From positions 248,001 to 312,000 of the forward strand of contig NZ_NKJI01000004.1 in assembly GCF_002277815.1 (NCBI RefSeq): 64,000 bases of DNA. Direction: 5' to 3'. The stretch is from Pseudomonas sp. ERMR1:02. GTDB lineage: Bacteria > Pseudomonadota > Gammaproteobacteria > Pseudomonadales > Pseudomonadaceae. Below, piece by piece: positions 1 to 9,257 of this stretch (within the stretch, counting starts at the first letter, position 1; each line of letters opens with the position of its first letter). A program made the translations under genes and the position numbers. The notes below the pieces were generated by a model. That model saw nothing but the letters and a program-made list of their open reading frames with translations. It made no database searches and was not told the origin of the DNA.

Positions 1-1
1 C

Positions 2-655
2 ACGGTTTTGCGCTGGCAGGGCGATGAGTGGATGGCGGGTGGCGAATCCACCGCACCGTTTCGTCTGAGTTCCTTTGATGCACTGGATGAAATCGTCGCC
101 CGACTGGGTGATCGCCAGCAGTTTCCGGACGTGAAGCAAATCGTCATCGCCGGACACTCCGGCGGTGCTCAAGTGGTTCAGCGCTACGCTCTGCTGGGCC
201 ACGATCAACCAGCGCTGGAAGCCGCCGGCGTACAGGTGCGCTACGTGATCGCCAACCCGTCATCCTATGCGTATTTCGATGAGCGCCGACCGGTGGCCTT
301 CAACCACGCCGGATGCCCGGACTTCAATCGATGGAAGTATGGACTGACAGATTTACCCGCCTACGCCGAAGGACAAACCGTCGCGCAATTGCAGGAAAAA
401 TACCTCAAGCGCGACATCGTTTATCTAGTGGGGCAGCAGGACATGAACCCGAATCATCCGGCGCTGGATAAAAGCTGCGAGGCCAAGGCCCAAGGCCCTT
501 ACCGATTGGCTCGTGGGCGTTTTTACTTCGATTATCTGAAGCGGCTGCAACCGCAAGGGTTGAATCAGCAACTGATCGAAGTGCCCGGGGTGGGGCATAA
601 CGGGGATGGGATGTTTACCTCGCCTGAGGGGCAGAAGGCGTTGTTTGGGCAGTAG
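2..655 (+). CDS. alpha/beta hydrolase, 5' end outside window
   Basis: This is the C-terminal part of an alpha/beta-fold hydrolase; the reading frame is open to the left edge, so the start lies upstream. A nucleophile elbow GHSGG (Ser about residue 51 of the visible part) follows a beta strand (QIVIAG). An Asp in YLVGQQD and a His in VPGVGHNGDG occupy the places expected for the acid and base of the triad. The substrate cannot be told from the sequence. A REP palindrome follows the stop. The fold call is firm; the specific function is open. Confidence 0.75.
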   Translation, partial: TVLRWQGDEWMAGGESTAPFRLSSFDALDEIVARLGDRQQFPDVKQIVIAGHSGGAQVVQRYALLGHDQPALEAAGVQVRYVIANPSSYAYFDERRPVAFNHAGCPDFNRWKYGLTDLPAYAEGQTVAQLQEKYLKRDIVYLVGQQDMNPNHPALDKSCEAKAQGPYRLARGRFYFDYLKRLQPQGLNQQLIEVPGVGHNGDGMFTSPEGQKALFGQ

Positions 656-681
656 GTGTTGTAGTGCTTCGCCCGACGCTT

Positions 682-745
682 TCGCGGGCAAGCCTCGCTC
701 CTACAGTTGATCGCACTCCCCTGTAGGAGCGAGGCTTGCCCGCGA
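682..745. repeat. REP pair (REPIN), family B
   Basis: Two inverted 25-base arms, 682-706 and 721-745, read outward and inward as CTGTAGGAGCGAGGCTTGCC plus CGCGA. They are separated by a 14-base loop and lie between two convergent genes, where they could end transcription from both sides. Confidence 0.85.
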
Positions 746-753
746 TGGGGCCC

Positions 754-1347
754 TCAAGCCGACAGCATCTGCCGCAACTCGACACAATCCGCCGCATGCC
801 AATCCGCCAACTCCGGCCAGGGGTTATCCGGCAGGTTCACCAACACCGTCCGCGTCCCCGCCGCTCGCCCGCAATCCAGATCGAAGCGGTAATCACCGAC
901 CATCACCATCTCGCGCGTCGGCACGTTCCAGGCCGCGGCCAGTTTCAGCAAACCACCGGGATGCGGTTTTGGCGGCGCTTCATCGCGACCGAGCACATCC
1001 TCCACCGCGAAGCAGTCGGCCAGGCCGATGGCCTCCAGGGTGACATGCGCCAGCTCACGGGCATTGCGCGTGAGAATGCCCAGCCGATATCCGCGTGCGG
1101 CCAATTCACGTACCAGTTCCACGGCCCCCGTTGCCGGTTTCGAGCCCAGCGCCAGGTCCCGCTCGTGTTCCAGCAGCCACGCGTGTTTAGCCGCGGCTTC
1201 ATCGGCCGGCAGTGCAGCGAGGTGAGTCAGGATGTCCTCTTCGGCCGGGATCGCCAATGCCACGCGAATTGCCGCGAAGTCATGCACGGCCACCGTCAGA
1301 GTGCCGTCCATGTCGAACACCCAATGACGTACATCGGCCAGACTCAT
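754..1347 (-). CDS. HAD-superfamily phosphatase (phosphoglycolate phosphatase-like)
   Basis: This 197-residue protein has the HAD motifs in order: FDMDGTL (nucleophile Asp12, acid/base Asp14), the Thr of ILTRNA (Thr93), the Lys of PPKPHP (Lys127), and VGDYRFD (about 150-156). These fit a Mg-dependent phosphatase with a small alpha-helical cap. The ATG at 1347 overlaps the tesB stop in ATGA, so the gene is probably translationally coupled to tesB. A longer frame upstream of this ATG lies inside tesB and was not used. The substrate is unknown; small phosphate esters such as phosphoglycolate are possible. Confidence 0.85.
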   Translation of the reverse strand: MSLADVRHWVFDMDGTLTVAVHDFAAIRVALAIPAEEDILTHLAALPADEAAAKHAWLLEHERDLALGSKPATGAVELVRELAARGYRLGILTRNARELAHVTLEAIGLADCFAVEDVLGRDEAPPKPHPGGLLKLAAAWNVPTREMVMVGDYRFDLDCGRAAGTRTVLVNLPDNPWPELADWHAADCVELRQMLSA

Positions 1348-2213
1348 GCCCAATCCTTGCGATGGCGAATCAGGCCTTCCTGAGTGACCGAAGCCACCAG
1401 TTGCCCGGCGCGGTTGAACACGCTGCCACGGCAAAACCCGCGGGAGTTGCCGGCCCACGGACTGTCCATGGCGTACAGCAACCAGTCATCAGCACGCAGG
1501 TTGGCGTGGAACCACAGCGCGTGGTCGAGGCTGGCGACCTGCATGTCCTTGTGCCAGACCGATTTGCCATGGGGCTGCATCGAGGTGGTCAACAGACCGA
1601 AGTCCGAGGCATAGGCCAGTAAGTATTTGTGCAACGCCGGGGAGTCGGCCAAGGCACCGTCGGCGCGAAACCAGACGTACTTGACCGGATCGGAAGGTTG
1701 CGGGTTGTAGGGATCTTTCTCGGTAACTGGCCGAAATTCGATCGGTTTAGGGCACAGCAGTTTTTCGCGCATTTTTTCCGGGATCAGGTGCGCGCGTTGC
1801 TGGGTGAGCTCCAGTTCCGACGGCAGGTTTTCCGGGCCGACCACTTGCGGCATCTGGCTCTGGTGCTGAAAACCCTCTTCGTCGTACTGGAACGAAGCGC
1901 TGCAGGTGAAGATCGGGTGCCCCTTCTGAATCGCCGTCACCCGACGCGTGCTGAAACTGCCGCCATCACGAACCCGGTCAACCTGATAGACCACCGGCAA
2001 CCCGGCATCGCCCGGACGCAGGAAGTAGCCATGCATCGAATGCACGTGGCGCGTCTCTTCGACGGTCTGACTGGCCGCCGACAGCGACTGGCCGAGCACC
2101 TGGCCGCCAAACAACTGACGAAATCCCAGGTCTTGGCTGCGGCCACGGAAAAGGTTTTCTTCGATCGGTTCCAGGGTCAGCAGGTCCACCAGATCTTCCA
2201 ACACTTGGCTCAT
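1344..2213 (-). CDS. tesB: acyl-CoA thioesterase II
   Basis: TesB hydrolyses acyl-CoA esters to free fatty acid and CoA in the cytoplasm. The 289-residue protein has the double hot-dog length of the family. The catalytic triad lines up as Asp204 (YASD), Ser228 (QVASLDHALWFH; Thr in the E. coli enzyme) and Gln278 (SVTQEG). The ATG at 2213 was chosen because GAGGAG lies just upstream. It sits about 100 bases after the GNAT gene and shares an ATGA overlap with the downstream HAD phosphatase, so the three may form one transcript. Confidence 0.93.
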   Translation of the reverse strand: MSQVLEDLVDLLTLEPIEENLFRGRSQDLGFRQLFGGQVLGQSLSAASQTVEETRHVHSMHGYFLRPGDAGLPVVYQVDRVRDGGSFSTRRVTAIQKGHPIFTCSASFQYDEEGFQHQSQMPQVVGPENLPSELELTQQRAHLIPEKMREKLLCPKPIEFRPVTEKDPYNPQPSDPVKYVWFRADGALADSPALHKYLLAYASDFGLLTTSMQPHGKSVWHKDMQVASLDHALWFHANLRADDWLLYAMDSPWAGNSRGFCRGSVFNRAGQLVASVTQEGLIRHRKDWA

Positions 2214-2318
2214 TCTGACTCTCCTCACACAACGCAATGCCGCGCAGTCCTGGCTGCGTCGGTCGATTCAGATTCTGGCCAATGCCAACATGGGGACATT
2301 GTAAACGTCCGTGTCAGG

Positions 2319-2888
2319 TTAGCCATGCAAGGTTTGCAGCCATTGTTCACGGCTGATGCGATAGAGGACGTGGTGACGCAGGGGATGATCAGCGGCAAGC
2401 TTCGGATGCTCGAAGTCATCGGCGCGGTCGTGATGCATGCCGATTGCCTGCATGACTTTCTGCGACGGCAAGTTGCTGTCAGCGGTGAACGAGACGATTT
2501 CGTTCAGCAGTAAACGGTCAAACCCACAGCGCAGAGCAGTCCACGCCGCTTCGCTGGCATAGCCCAGGCCCCAGTGTTCCCGCGCCAGGCGCCAGCCGAT
2601 TTCAGTGGCCGGAGTGAACGGCGCGTCGAACCCGGCCACAAGCAGACCGGTAAAACCGATGAACTGCCCAGTGTCCTTGCGCTCCAGTGCCCACAGGCCA
2701 AACCCGTGCTCGGCAAAATGACCTCTGATTCGCCCGATCAATGAAGCACTTTCCAGCCGACTCAAGGGCGCCGGAAAATAGCGCATGACCTGTGGGTCGC
2801 CACACATCGCCGCGAAATCCGGCAAATCCTCGTCGCGCCACTGGCGCATCAACAGTCGCGCGCTCTCGAGTTTCAGTATCGGCTCCAT
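2319..2888 (-). CDS. GNAT-family N-acetyltransferase (RimJ/RimL-like)
   Basis: This 189-residue protein looks like a member of the GNAT group that acetylates ribosomal-protein N-termini or small amines from acetyl-CoA. It begins with a family-typical beta strand (MEPILKLESARLLMRQWRDE). A central segment, EIGWRLAREHWGLGYASEAA, carries the Q/RxxGxG/A-type acetyl-CoA site, and the end (FTADSNLPSQKVMQAIGM) matches the NxxS/SxxvmekiGf motif. The start at 2888 is divergent from the deacetylase gene and 93 bases from it. The substrate is unknown. Confidence 0.85.
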   Translation of the reverse strand: MEPILKLESARLLMRQWRDEDLPDFAAMCGDPQVMRYFPAPLSRLESASLIGRIRGHFAEHGFGLWALERKDTGQFIGFTGLLVAGFDAPFTPATEIGWRLAREHWGLGYASEAAWTALRCGFDRLLLNEIVSFTADSNLPSQKVMQAIGMHHDRADDFEHPKLAADHPLRHHVLYRISREQWLQTLHG

Positions 2889-2981
2889 CGTCCCCCGCCC
2901 CCTCCGCTTGGATGTCGCAAGTCTACAACGCTGGTAGGATCGTTCACTCATTCCAGTTCGCCTTTTATAGACAAAGCAGTC

Positions 2982-3902
2982 ATGCCCCTGCCACTGATCT
3001 ACCACGAAGACTACAGTCCCGAGTTCCCGGCGGATCACCGATTCCCCATGGACAAGTTTCGCCTGCTGCGTGATCACCTGGTGGAAAGCGGCCTGACCCG
3101 CGACACCGACCTGCTGCGCCCGGAACTCTGCCCGCCAGAGATTCTGGCCCTCGCCCATGACCCTTCGTATATCGAACGCTACATGGGTGGCGAATTGTCC
3201 CGCGAAGATCAACGCCGCCTTGGCCTGCCCTGGAGCGAAGCCCTGGCCCGGCGCACGGTGCGGGCGGTCGGCGGCTCCCTACTGGCGGCCGAACAGGCGC
3301 TGGAACATGGCCTGGCCTGTCACTTGGCCGGCGGTACGCACCACGCACACTACGACCACCCCGCCGGGTTCTGCATCTTCAATGACCTGGCGGTGATCAG
3401 CCATTTCCTGCTGGAAAGCGGCCGGGTGAACCGGGTGCTGATCTTCGATTGCGACGTGCATCAGGGCGACGGCACTGCACGAATCCTGCACAACACCCCG
3501 GAGGCCATTACCGTCTCCCTGCATTGCGAGAAGAATTTTCCTGCACGTAAGGCCGAAAGTGACTGGGACATCCCGCTGCCCAACGGCATGGGCGATGCCG
3601 ATTACCTGAAGGTGGTGGACGATGCGCTCAACTATTTGCTGCCGCTCTATCAGCCGGATTTGGTGCTGTATGACGCCGGTGTTGATGTGCATAAAGATGA
3701 CGCGCTGGGTTACTTGAAGCTGACCGACCAGGGCGTTGCCGCCCGCGATGAAAGCGTGATGCGCCATTGCCTGGGCCGGGATATTCCGGTGGTCGGGGTG
3801 ATCGGCGGCGGCTACAGCAAGGACCGCAGGGCCCTGGCGCGACGGCACGGCATTCTCCACCACAGCGCACAGCGGGTCTGGCAGTCATCAGGATGTCATT
3901 GA
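2982..3902 (+). CDS. histone deacetylase-family amidohydrolase
   Basis: This is a class-II-like bacterial member of the arginase/deacetylase fold, probably removing acetyl groups from small molecules or proteins. The 306 residues contain HLAGGTHHAHYDHPAGF (active-site His120/His121), FDCDVHQGDG with zinc ligands Asp158 and His160, DAGVDVHKDDALG with zinc ligand Asp235, and a late GGGY that carries the catalytic Tyr. It is transcribed away from a GNAT acetyltransferase gene 93 bases away. That pairing is suggestive, but nothing here shows a shared substrate. Confidence 0.9.
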   Translation: MPLPLIYHEDYSPEFPADHRFPMDKFRLLRDHLVESGLTRDTDLLRPELCPPEILALAHDPSYIERYMGGELSREDQRRLGLPWSEALARRTVRAVGGSLLAAEQALEHGLACHLAGGTHHAHYDHPAGFCIFNDLAVISHFLLESGRVNRVLIFDCDVHQGDGTARILHNTPEAITVSLHCEKNFPARKAESDWDIPLPNGMGDADYLKVVDDALNYLLPLYQPDLVLYDAGVDVHKDDALGYLKLTDQGVAARDESVMRHCLGRDIPVVGVIGGGYSKDRRALARRHGILHHSAQRVWQSSGCH

Positions 3903-4041
3903 GTTGTGGATGCTTTACCCACAATGCCTGTGGAACCACCTGTGGATAACCTGAGCGAAAGGGACTGCAGGCCATGCGAAGTAAGGGCTACAGAGTGGTG
4001 GTTGTTTTTTGACCACCCTTCGGTCAGCACTGAAGATCTAA

Positions 4042-4131
4042 TGTGGGAGCGGGCTTGCTCGCGAAAGCGATTTAACATTCAACATAGATGTTGTCTGACT
4101 CACCGCTTTCGCGAGCAAGCCCGCTCCCACA
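4042..4131. repeat. REPIN, family A
   Basis: Inverted arms of 28 bases lie at 4042-4069 and 4104-4131 (TGTGGGAGCGGGCTTGCTCG then CGAAAGCG). The loop holds a second, weaker inverted pair around AACATAGATGTT. It sits 55 bases before the start of the flavoprotein gene. Confidence 0.88.
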
Positions 4132-4186
4132 TTTGATCTGTGCGGTAGAATCCCCGGCTTCATTCGCCAAAACCGCAGCGCTTCCC

Positions 4187-5428
4187 ATGACCCAATCCTC
4201 GACCTCCTCCCCTTCCCAAGTCGCCATCATCGGCGGCGGCCCCGCCGGTCTGATGGCGGCTGAAGTGTTGAGCCAGGCCGGGATCAAGGTCGACCTGTAC
4301 GACGGCATGCCTTCTGTAGGGCGAAAATTCCTCCTCGCCGGGGTCGGCGGCATGAACATCACCCACTCCGAAGCCTACCCGGCATTCCTCTCGCGCTACG
4401 CTGAACGGGCACCGCAGATTGCTCCGTTGCTACGCAGCTTCGGTGCCGATGCGTTATGTCAGTGGATTCATGACCTGGGCATCGAAACCTTTGTCGGCAG
4501 CTCCGGCCGGGTATTCCCGACCGACATGAAAGCCGCGCCATTGCTGCGTGCGTGGCTCAAACGCCTGCGAGATGCTGGCGTAGTTATCCACACCCGCCAT
4601 CGCTGGCTGGGCTGGAACACCGATGGCAGTCTGAAAGTGTCCTGCCCTGAGGGTGAAAGAGCCTTGACGCCTGACGCCACCTTGCTCGCCTTGGGCGGCG
4701 GCAGTTGGGCGCGCCTGGGTTCGGATGGCGCATGGATGTTGCCACTGGAGCAGAGGGGCGTAGTACTGGCGCCACTGCAACCGAGCAATTGCGGCTTCGA
4801 AGTGCAGGCCTGGAGCGAACTGATGGTCAGCAAATTCGCTGGCGCCCCGTTGAAAAACATTGCCATCGGCCTAAACGACGACATTCCACGGTTGGGCGAG
4901 TGCGTGATCACCGCGACCGGCATTGAAGGCAGCCTGATCTACGCCCTGTCCGCACCGATCCGCGAGGCCATCAACCTGCACGGTTCGGCGACCATCCATC
5001 TTGATCTGTTGCCGGGCCGACCTGTGGATAAAGTCCAGGCCGCGCTAAGCAAACCGCGCGGCTCGCGCTCCATGGCCAAGCATCTGCACAGTCAGCTGGG
5101 AATTGACGGTGTGAAAGCGGCATTGTTGCGCGAACTGACCCCGGTCGAGTGTTTTGCCGATGCGACGCTATTGGCCAAAGCGATCAAGGCGCTGCCCTTG
5201 ACCCTGGTGAAAACCCGGCCATTGGACGAAGCGATCAGCAGCGCCGGCGGTGTGAAATTTGAAGCGATGGATGAGCGATTGATGCTCAAGACATTGCCGG
5301 GCGTGTTCTGCGCCGGGGAGATGCTCGACTGGGAAGCGCCGACGGGCGGCTATTTGCTGACCGCGTGTTTCGCCAGTGGGCGTGCGGCTGGAGTTGGCAT
5401 CGTTGAGTGGTTGCAGCGCAAGGGCTGA
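4187..5428 (+). CDS. NAD(P)/FAD-dependent oxidoreductase, YhiN/HI0933-like (TIGR03862 type)
   Basis: This 413-residue flavoprotein opens with a dinucleotide-binding fold, VAIIGGGPAGLMAAEVL. It carries a second conserved block, GGSWARLGSDG, and ends in the family signature AGEMLDWEAPTGGYLLTACF, which contacts FAD. The physiological electron partner and reaction are not established for this family. The ATG at 4187 (MTQSSTSSPSQVAI) was chosen over an upstream start that would read through the REP element. The gene is flanked on both sides by family A REPINs. Confidence 0.88.
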   Translation: MTQSSTSSPSQVAIIGGGPAGLMAAEVLSQAGIKVDLYDGMPSVGRKFLLAGVGGMNITHSEAYPAFLSRYAERAPQIAPLLRSFGADALCQWIHDLGIETFVGSSGRVFPTDMKAAPLLRAWLKRLRDAGVVIHTRHRWLGWNTDGSLKVSCPEGERALTPDATLLALGGGSWARLGSDGAWMLPLEQRGVVLAPLQPSNCGFEVQAWSELMVSKFAGAPLKNIAIGLNDDIPRLGECVITATGIEGSLIYALSAPIREAINLHGSATIHLDLLPGRPVDKVQAALSKPRGSRSMAKHLHSQLGIDGVKAALLRELTPVECFADATLLAKAIKALPLTLVKTRPLDEAISSAGGVKFEAMDERLMLKTLPGVFCAGEMLDWEAPTGGYLLTACFASGRAAGVGIVEWLQRKG

Positions 5429-5442
5429 AGACAGCGGCGCGC

Positions 5443-5528
5443 CCTTCGCGAGCAAGCCCGCTCCCACATTTGATCGGTGTCGTTCATGCGAACTTGTTCA
5501 AATGTGGGAGCGGGCTTGCTCGCGAAGG
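5443..5528. repeat. REPIN, family A
   Basis: Perfect inverted arms of 29 bases lie at 5443-5471 and 5500-5528, containing GTGGGAGCGGGCTTGCTCGC, with a 28-base loop. The element lies between the convergent flavoprotein and rhlE genes. Confidence 0.9.
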
Positions 5529-5552
5529 CGGCCTAACAGACGCCGCAGCTAA

Positions 5553-6890
5553 TCAAGGTTTACGCTTACGCGGCCCGGTGTTGAACACCGGCACTTTTCG
5601 CACAGGTTTGACCGAAGGTTCCGGCGCAGAAACCTCCCCGCTATCAACCCATTTACCGAGGTTGCGTTTGCCGCCACCACCCGAAGCCTTTGGCTTCTTC
5701 GGTTTCTTCGGCTTCTTCACCACCTGACCGCTGGCATCGGTATCCGGCACCCGATGCTCAGGCTCGAAATCCGGTTCGTTCTGACGCTTCAAGGTCTGAC
5801 GGGTCAACGTCTCGATGGCCGACAGAAGATTCACTTCATCAGCGCAAACCAGGGAAATTGCCTCGCCGGTCGAACCCGCACGCCCGGTACGACCGATCCG
5901 GTGGATGTAGTCCTCGGCCACGATCGGCAAATCAAAATTGACCACCAGCGGCAAGTCTTCGATATCAAGACCACGGGCCGCAACGTCGGTGGCGACCAGG
6001 ATCTGCACCTCGCTGGCCTTGAAGCGGTCCAGTGCGCGTTGACGGGTCGCCTGGGGTTTGTCGCCGTGGATGCCGTCTGCGTTGATGCCCAGGCCCTGGA
6101 GTTTTTCCACCAGGGCGTCTACGCCGTTGCGGGTCTTGGCGAACACCAGCACCTGCTTCCATTTGCCCTTGCGCATCAAGTGCACGAACAGTTCCGGCTT
6201 GCGCTTCTTGTCCACCGTCACCACCCACTGCTTGACGGTGTTGGCCGCCACGTTGCGCGGGCTGACTTCGACGCTTAGCGGGTCGTTGAGCATTTGCCCG
6301 GCCAGCAGACGGATGTCGTCGGAGAAGGTCGCGGAGAACAGCAGCGTCTGACGTTTTTTCGGCAGTGCCTTGTAGATGTTCGCCAGTTCTTCGGAAAAAC
6401 CCAGGTCGAGCATGCGATCGGCTTCGTCCAGTACCAGGGTTTGCAGCTGATTGAACTTCAGCGCGTTCTGGCGGAACAGGTCGAGCAAACGGCCCGGGGT
6501 CGCGACCAACAGATCCACACCGCTGCGCAGCTTCATCATTTGCGGATTGATGCTGACGCCGCCGTATACCGCGTAGGTGCGCAATGGCAGGTTCTCGGCG
6601 TACTGGCGCACGGCTTCGTGAACCTGCTCGGCCAGTTCACGGGTCGGCACCAGGATCAGTGCGCGCACCGAATTGGCGGTGACTTTCGGCCCTTCCATGG
6701 CCAGCAATTGCAGAAGCGGCAAGGCGAAACCGGCGGTCTTGCCAGTGCCCGTCTGGGCCGCGGCCATCAGGTCGCGACCGGCCAGCACCGCCGGAATGGC
6801 TTGCGCCTGAACTGGCGTCGGAGTCTGGTAGCCGAGCGTTTCAAGAGAGCGCAGCAAGGGTTCGATCAGGCCAAGTGTGGCGAAAGTCAT
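5553..6890 (-). CDS. rhlE: DEAD-box ATP-dependent RNA helicase RhlE
   Basis: RhlE remodels RNA and takes part in ribosome maturation and RNA turnover. The 445 residues show the Q motif, motif I AAQTGTGKT (44-52), PTRELAEQ, TPGRLLDL, motif II DEAD (155-158), SAT (about 186-188), then the C-terminal RecA domain with VLVFAKTR, VATDVAARGLDIEDLP and HRIGRTGRAG. A basic, low-complexity tail (KKPKKPKKPKASGGGG) follows and is typical of RNA-binding extensions. The start at 6890 gives the expected N-terminus MTFATLGL. RhlE is favoured over other DEAD-box paralogues by overall length and tail. Confidence 0.9.
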   Translation of the reverse strand: MTFATLGLIEPLLRSLETLGYQTPTPVQAQAIPAVLAGRDLMAAAQTGTGKTAGFALPLLQLLAMEGPKVTANSVRALILVPTRELAEQVHEAVRQYAENLPLRTYAVYGGVSINPQMMKLRSGVDLLVATPGRLLDLFRQNALKFNQLQTLVLDEADRMLDLGFSEELANIYKALPKKRQTLLFSATFSDDIRLLAGQMLNDPLSVEVSPRNVAANTVKQWVVTVDKKRKPELFVHLMRKGKWKQVLVFAKTRNGVDALVEKLQGLGINADGIHGDKPQATRQRALDRFKASEVQILVATDVAARGLDIEDLPLVVNFDLPIVAEDYIHRIGRTGRAGSTGEAISLVCADEVNLLSAIETLTRQTLKRQNEPDFEPEHRVPDTDASGQVVKKPKKPKKPKASGGGGKRNLGKWVDSGEVSAPEPSVKPVRKVPVFNTGPRKRKP

Positions 6891-6956
6891 GGAAGTACCG
6901 TAGGAAAATTCAGCGCGGGTTGTTCAAAACAAGTGTGCAATGGCGCGCAGTTTACC

Positions 6957-7886
6957 CTAATTCACACGGGATTCTGTCGGCACTGCCTTCACCACCGGCC
7001 GCTGCGGCGTCCGCCGCCACTGCGGAAGGCCGATCAGCACCACGGCGCTGATGATCACCAGCATGGCCAGCGCTTCCTCAATACCGATGGTCTCGCCGAC
7101 AAACACGATCCCCAGCAACACAGCCACCGCCGGGTTGACGTAGGCATAACTGGTGGCCGCCGCTGGACGGACGTGTTTCAACAGATACATGTACGCGTTG
7201 AAAGCGATGATCGAACCGAACACGGTCAGGTACGCCAGCGCGGCCCAACCTTCGATCGGCGGCACCTGCTCCAGGTGCTCACCGCTGACCGCGCTGCCAA
7301 TCAGCAACACCACGCCACCCACCAGCATTTCCACCGCACTGGCCATTGCTCCCTGAGGCAATGGCAAATGTTTGCTCCACACCGAACCGAAGGCCCAGGT
7401 GGCCGCCGCAAAAATCAGCAACGCAGCACCCAACGGGCTCGATTGCAGGTTGGAACCGAGGTTGAGCATGGCGATGCCGATCATTCCGAGCGCGATTCCG
7501 GCCCATTCGAGACGGGTATTGCGCGCGCCCCAGAAATAGCCACAGAGCAAGGTAAACAGCGGCACCGTCGCCACCGCCAACGCGGCCACTCCGGAAGCCA
7601 CGCCCGTGTGTTCAGCCACACTGACCGCACCGTTGCCGCACGCCAACAACAAGACGCCGATGATACCGGCGGCTTTCCATTGCACCCAAGTCGGCGCTGG
7701 CGCCCCGCGCCAGCGCAGGAATGCGTACATCAGGCTCCCGGCGATCACGAAACGGATGCCGGCGAGCAGCAATGGCGGCCAGTACTCCACGCCAATGCGG
7801 ATCACCAGGTAAGTCGAGCCCCAAATCACATACAAGGCGAAAAAGGCAGCGATCAACGGTAAGGGGAAGCGACGTATCGCGGACAT
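6957..7886 (-). CDS. EamA-family (DMT) transporter, YedA-like
   Basis: This 309-residue inner-membrane protein has about ten hydrophobic segments arranged as two EamA repeats. It begins FFALYVIWGSTYLVIRIGVE, the usual first helix of this family. Relatives export amino acids or drugs; the substrate here is unknown. The ATG at 7886 is preferred to a TTG six codons upstream. A frameshifted Lrp/AsnC regulator gene is divergent 164 bases away, an arrangement often seen for regulated amino-acid exporters. Confidence 0.87.
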   Translation of the reverse strand: MSAIRRFPLPLIAAFFALYVIWGSTYLVIRIGVEYWPPLLLAGIRFVIAGSLMYAFLRWRGAPAPTWVQWKAAGIIGVLLLACGNGAVSVAEHTGVASGVAALAVATVPLFTLLCGYFWGARNTRLEWAGIALGMIGIAMLNLGSNLQSSPLGAALLIFAAATWAFGSVWSKHLPLPQGAMASAVEMLVGGVVLLIGSAVSGEHLEQVPPIEGWAALAYLTVFGSIIAFNAYMYLLKHVRPAAATSYAYVNPAVAVLLGIVFVGETIGIEEALAMLVIISAVVLIGLPQWRRTPQRPVVKAVPTESRVN

Positions 7887-8050
7887 GGGGCAGCTCACAG
7901 ACAAGATAAGTGAAGGGCTATTCTAGAAAGGCTGACGCCGGAAAATAAGTTACAAAACCTGTTTAAAGCGTCGGTAGACTTTTCAAAACACGGAGTTCAT
8001 GGCTATAAACCGTGTTTTCGAAAGTCAGCCATTTTTCAGGAGTTGCCACG

Positions 8051-8496
8051 ATGGATAAGTATGACCGGATGCTGCTCAGCGCCCTGCTGGAAAACGGTCG
8101 CGCGTCCTACGCCGATCTCGCGCGCAAGGTGAATTTGTCCGCCCCGGCCGTGGCCGAGCGCGTAGCCAAACTCGAAGCCAGTGGCGTGATCACCGGTTAC
8201 CAGGCGAAAGTCGACATGTCCAAGGTCGGGCTGCCGATCCAATGCGTCATCGAACTGCGCCTGAACCAGCACGGCAATCAGAAAGCCTACGACGACCTGA
8301 TCAAGATCCCGCAACTGACCGAATGCCACCGGGTGACCGGCGACCCGTGCGTGATCATGCAAGCGCGGTGGGCTCGATGCCGGAGCTCGAAGAGTTGATC
8401 AATCGCGTCGCCCAGTTCGGGTTCAGCAAGACATCGATTGTGTTGTCGAGCGCGATAGAGAAGCGGGTGCCGCTGGGGCAGTTGGAAGGGAAATAA
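8051..8496 (+). pseudogene. Lrp/AsnC-family transcriptional regulator, one-base frameshift
   Basis: The N-terminal helix-turn-helix (MDKYDRMLLSALLENGRASYADLARKV; LSAPAVAERVAKLE) and the alpha-beta ligand domain of an Lrp/AsnC regulator are both present. They are in two frames joined near 8363-8367, where one base is missing (CVIMQA then AVGSMPELEEL). Restoring it gives 148 residues, the normal family length. AGGAG precedes the ATG at 8051. It is divergent from the EamA exporter and would be its likely regulator. Many genes here carry the same kind of one-base deletion, so this may be a sequence error and not true decay. Confidence 0.85.
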
Positions 8497-8518
8497 TTTA
8501 ACGTCGAATGCGATCAAA

Positions 8519-8608
8519 TGTGGGAGCGGGCTTGCTCGCGAATGCGGTATGTCAGTCAACACTAATGTTGAATGATGAACCGCATTCGCGAGCAAGCCCG
8601 CTCCCACA
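8519..8608. repeat. REPIN, family A
   Basis: Inverted arms lie at 8519-8547 and 8580-8608 (TGTGGGAGCGGGCTTGCTCG). The loop contains an inner inverted pair, CAGTCAACA and TGTTGAATGA. It lies between convergent genes. Confidence 0.9.
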
Positions 8609-8625
8609 CCTGATTGGTGGTGTTC

Positions 8626-9235
8626 TTAAAATCCGCGATAGCGCTTGAGATGCTCACCCACTTTCGCCGCCGGCACTTTCTGCAACTTGCACAGCAAATC
8701 ATGGGACAACTCGCGCAAGCCGTGCTTCTGGCGTAATTCTTCGGCCAGATGCGCCGTCAGGTTGGCGGCCATTTCCGCATCGGCCATGGCCCGGTGAGCC
8801 TTGCCGGTGTGGGGCAGGTTGGCGAAGGTGGTGAGAGTGCCGAGTTTGTGGTTCGGCGCGGTAGGCATCAGGCGGCGGGCGAGCAGCAGCGAGCAGGCGA
8901 AGTTCTGCAGACGGGTGCGCTTGATTCGCCCCAGTTCGAAGTCCCAGAACTTCTGGTCGAACGCCGCATTATGCGCGAGCAATGGAGTGCAGCCGACGAA
9001 TTCGTTGACCTCGTTCATCACCGTTTCGGCCGATGGCGCGGTGCGCAACATGGCGTTGCTGATGCCGGTGAGTTGTTCGATGAAGGCCGGACGCGTACGC
9101 CCGCATTCATCAGGCTCTGGTAACGCTCGACGATGCGCCCCTGTTCAAGGATCACCACGGCAATTTCCGTGGCCCGGCAGCTGCTGCTCGGGAGATCCCG
9201 GTGGTTTCAAAGTCGATGACTGCTATGCGTTCCAA
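8626..9235 (-). pseudogene. 3'-5' exonuclease (DnaQ/epsilon-like), two one-base frameshifts
   Basis: The N-terminus reads from a TTG at 9235 as MERIAVIDFETTGIS, the Exo I motif (DFETTG) of DnaQ-type exonucleases. The frame is then lost in a GGG run near 9190 and again near 9088-9091. The rest continues as LTGISNAMLRTAP, then LLAHNAAFDQKFWDFE (Exo II) and HRAMADAEMA (Exo III). With two bases restored the protein is 203 residues with all DEDD-type motifs. The TTG is preceded by GGAG at suitable spacing. Both breaks look like missed bases in short runs. Confidence 0.83.
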
Positions 9236-9257
9236 ACCTGTTTCAACTCCGTAAAAA

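Noticed and set aside
6294..7862. A 522-codon open frame on the plus strand opposite rhlE and the EamA gene
   Set aside because: It is antisense to two clearly coding genes, crosses their boundary, is rich in Arg, His and Gln, and matches no family. Such frames are a by-product of G+C-rich codon use.
8360..8370. Programmed frameshifting in the Lrp gene and others
   Set aside because: No slippery heptamer with a downstream structure is seen, and the same deletion type occurs in unrelated families that do not use frameshifting.
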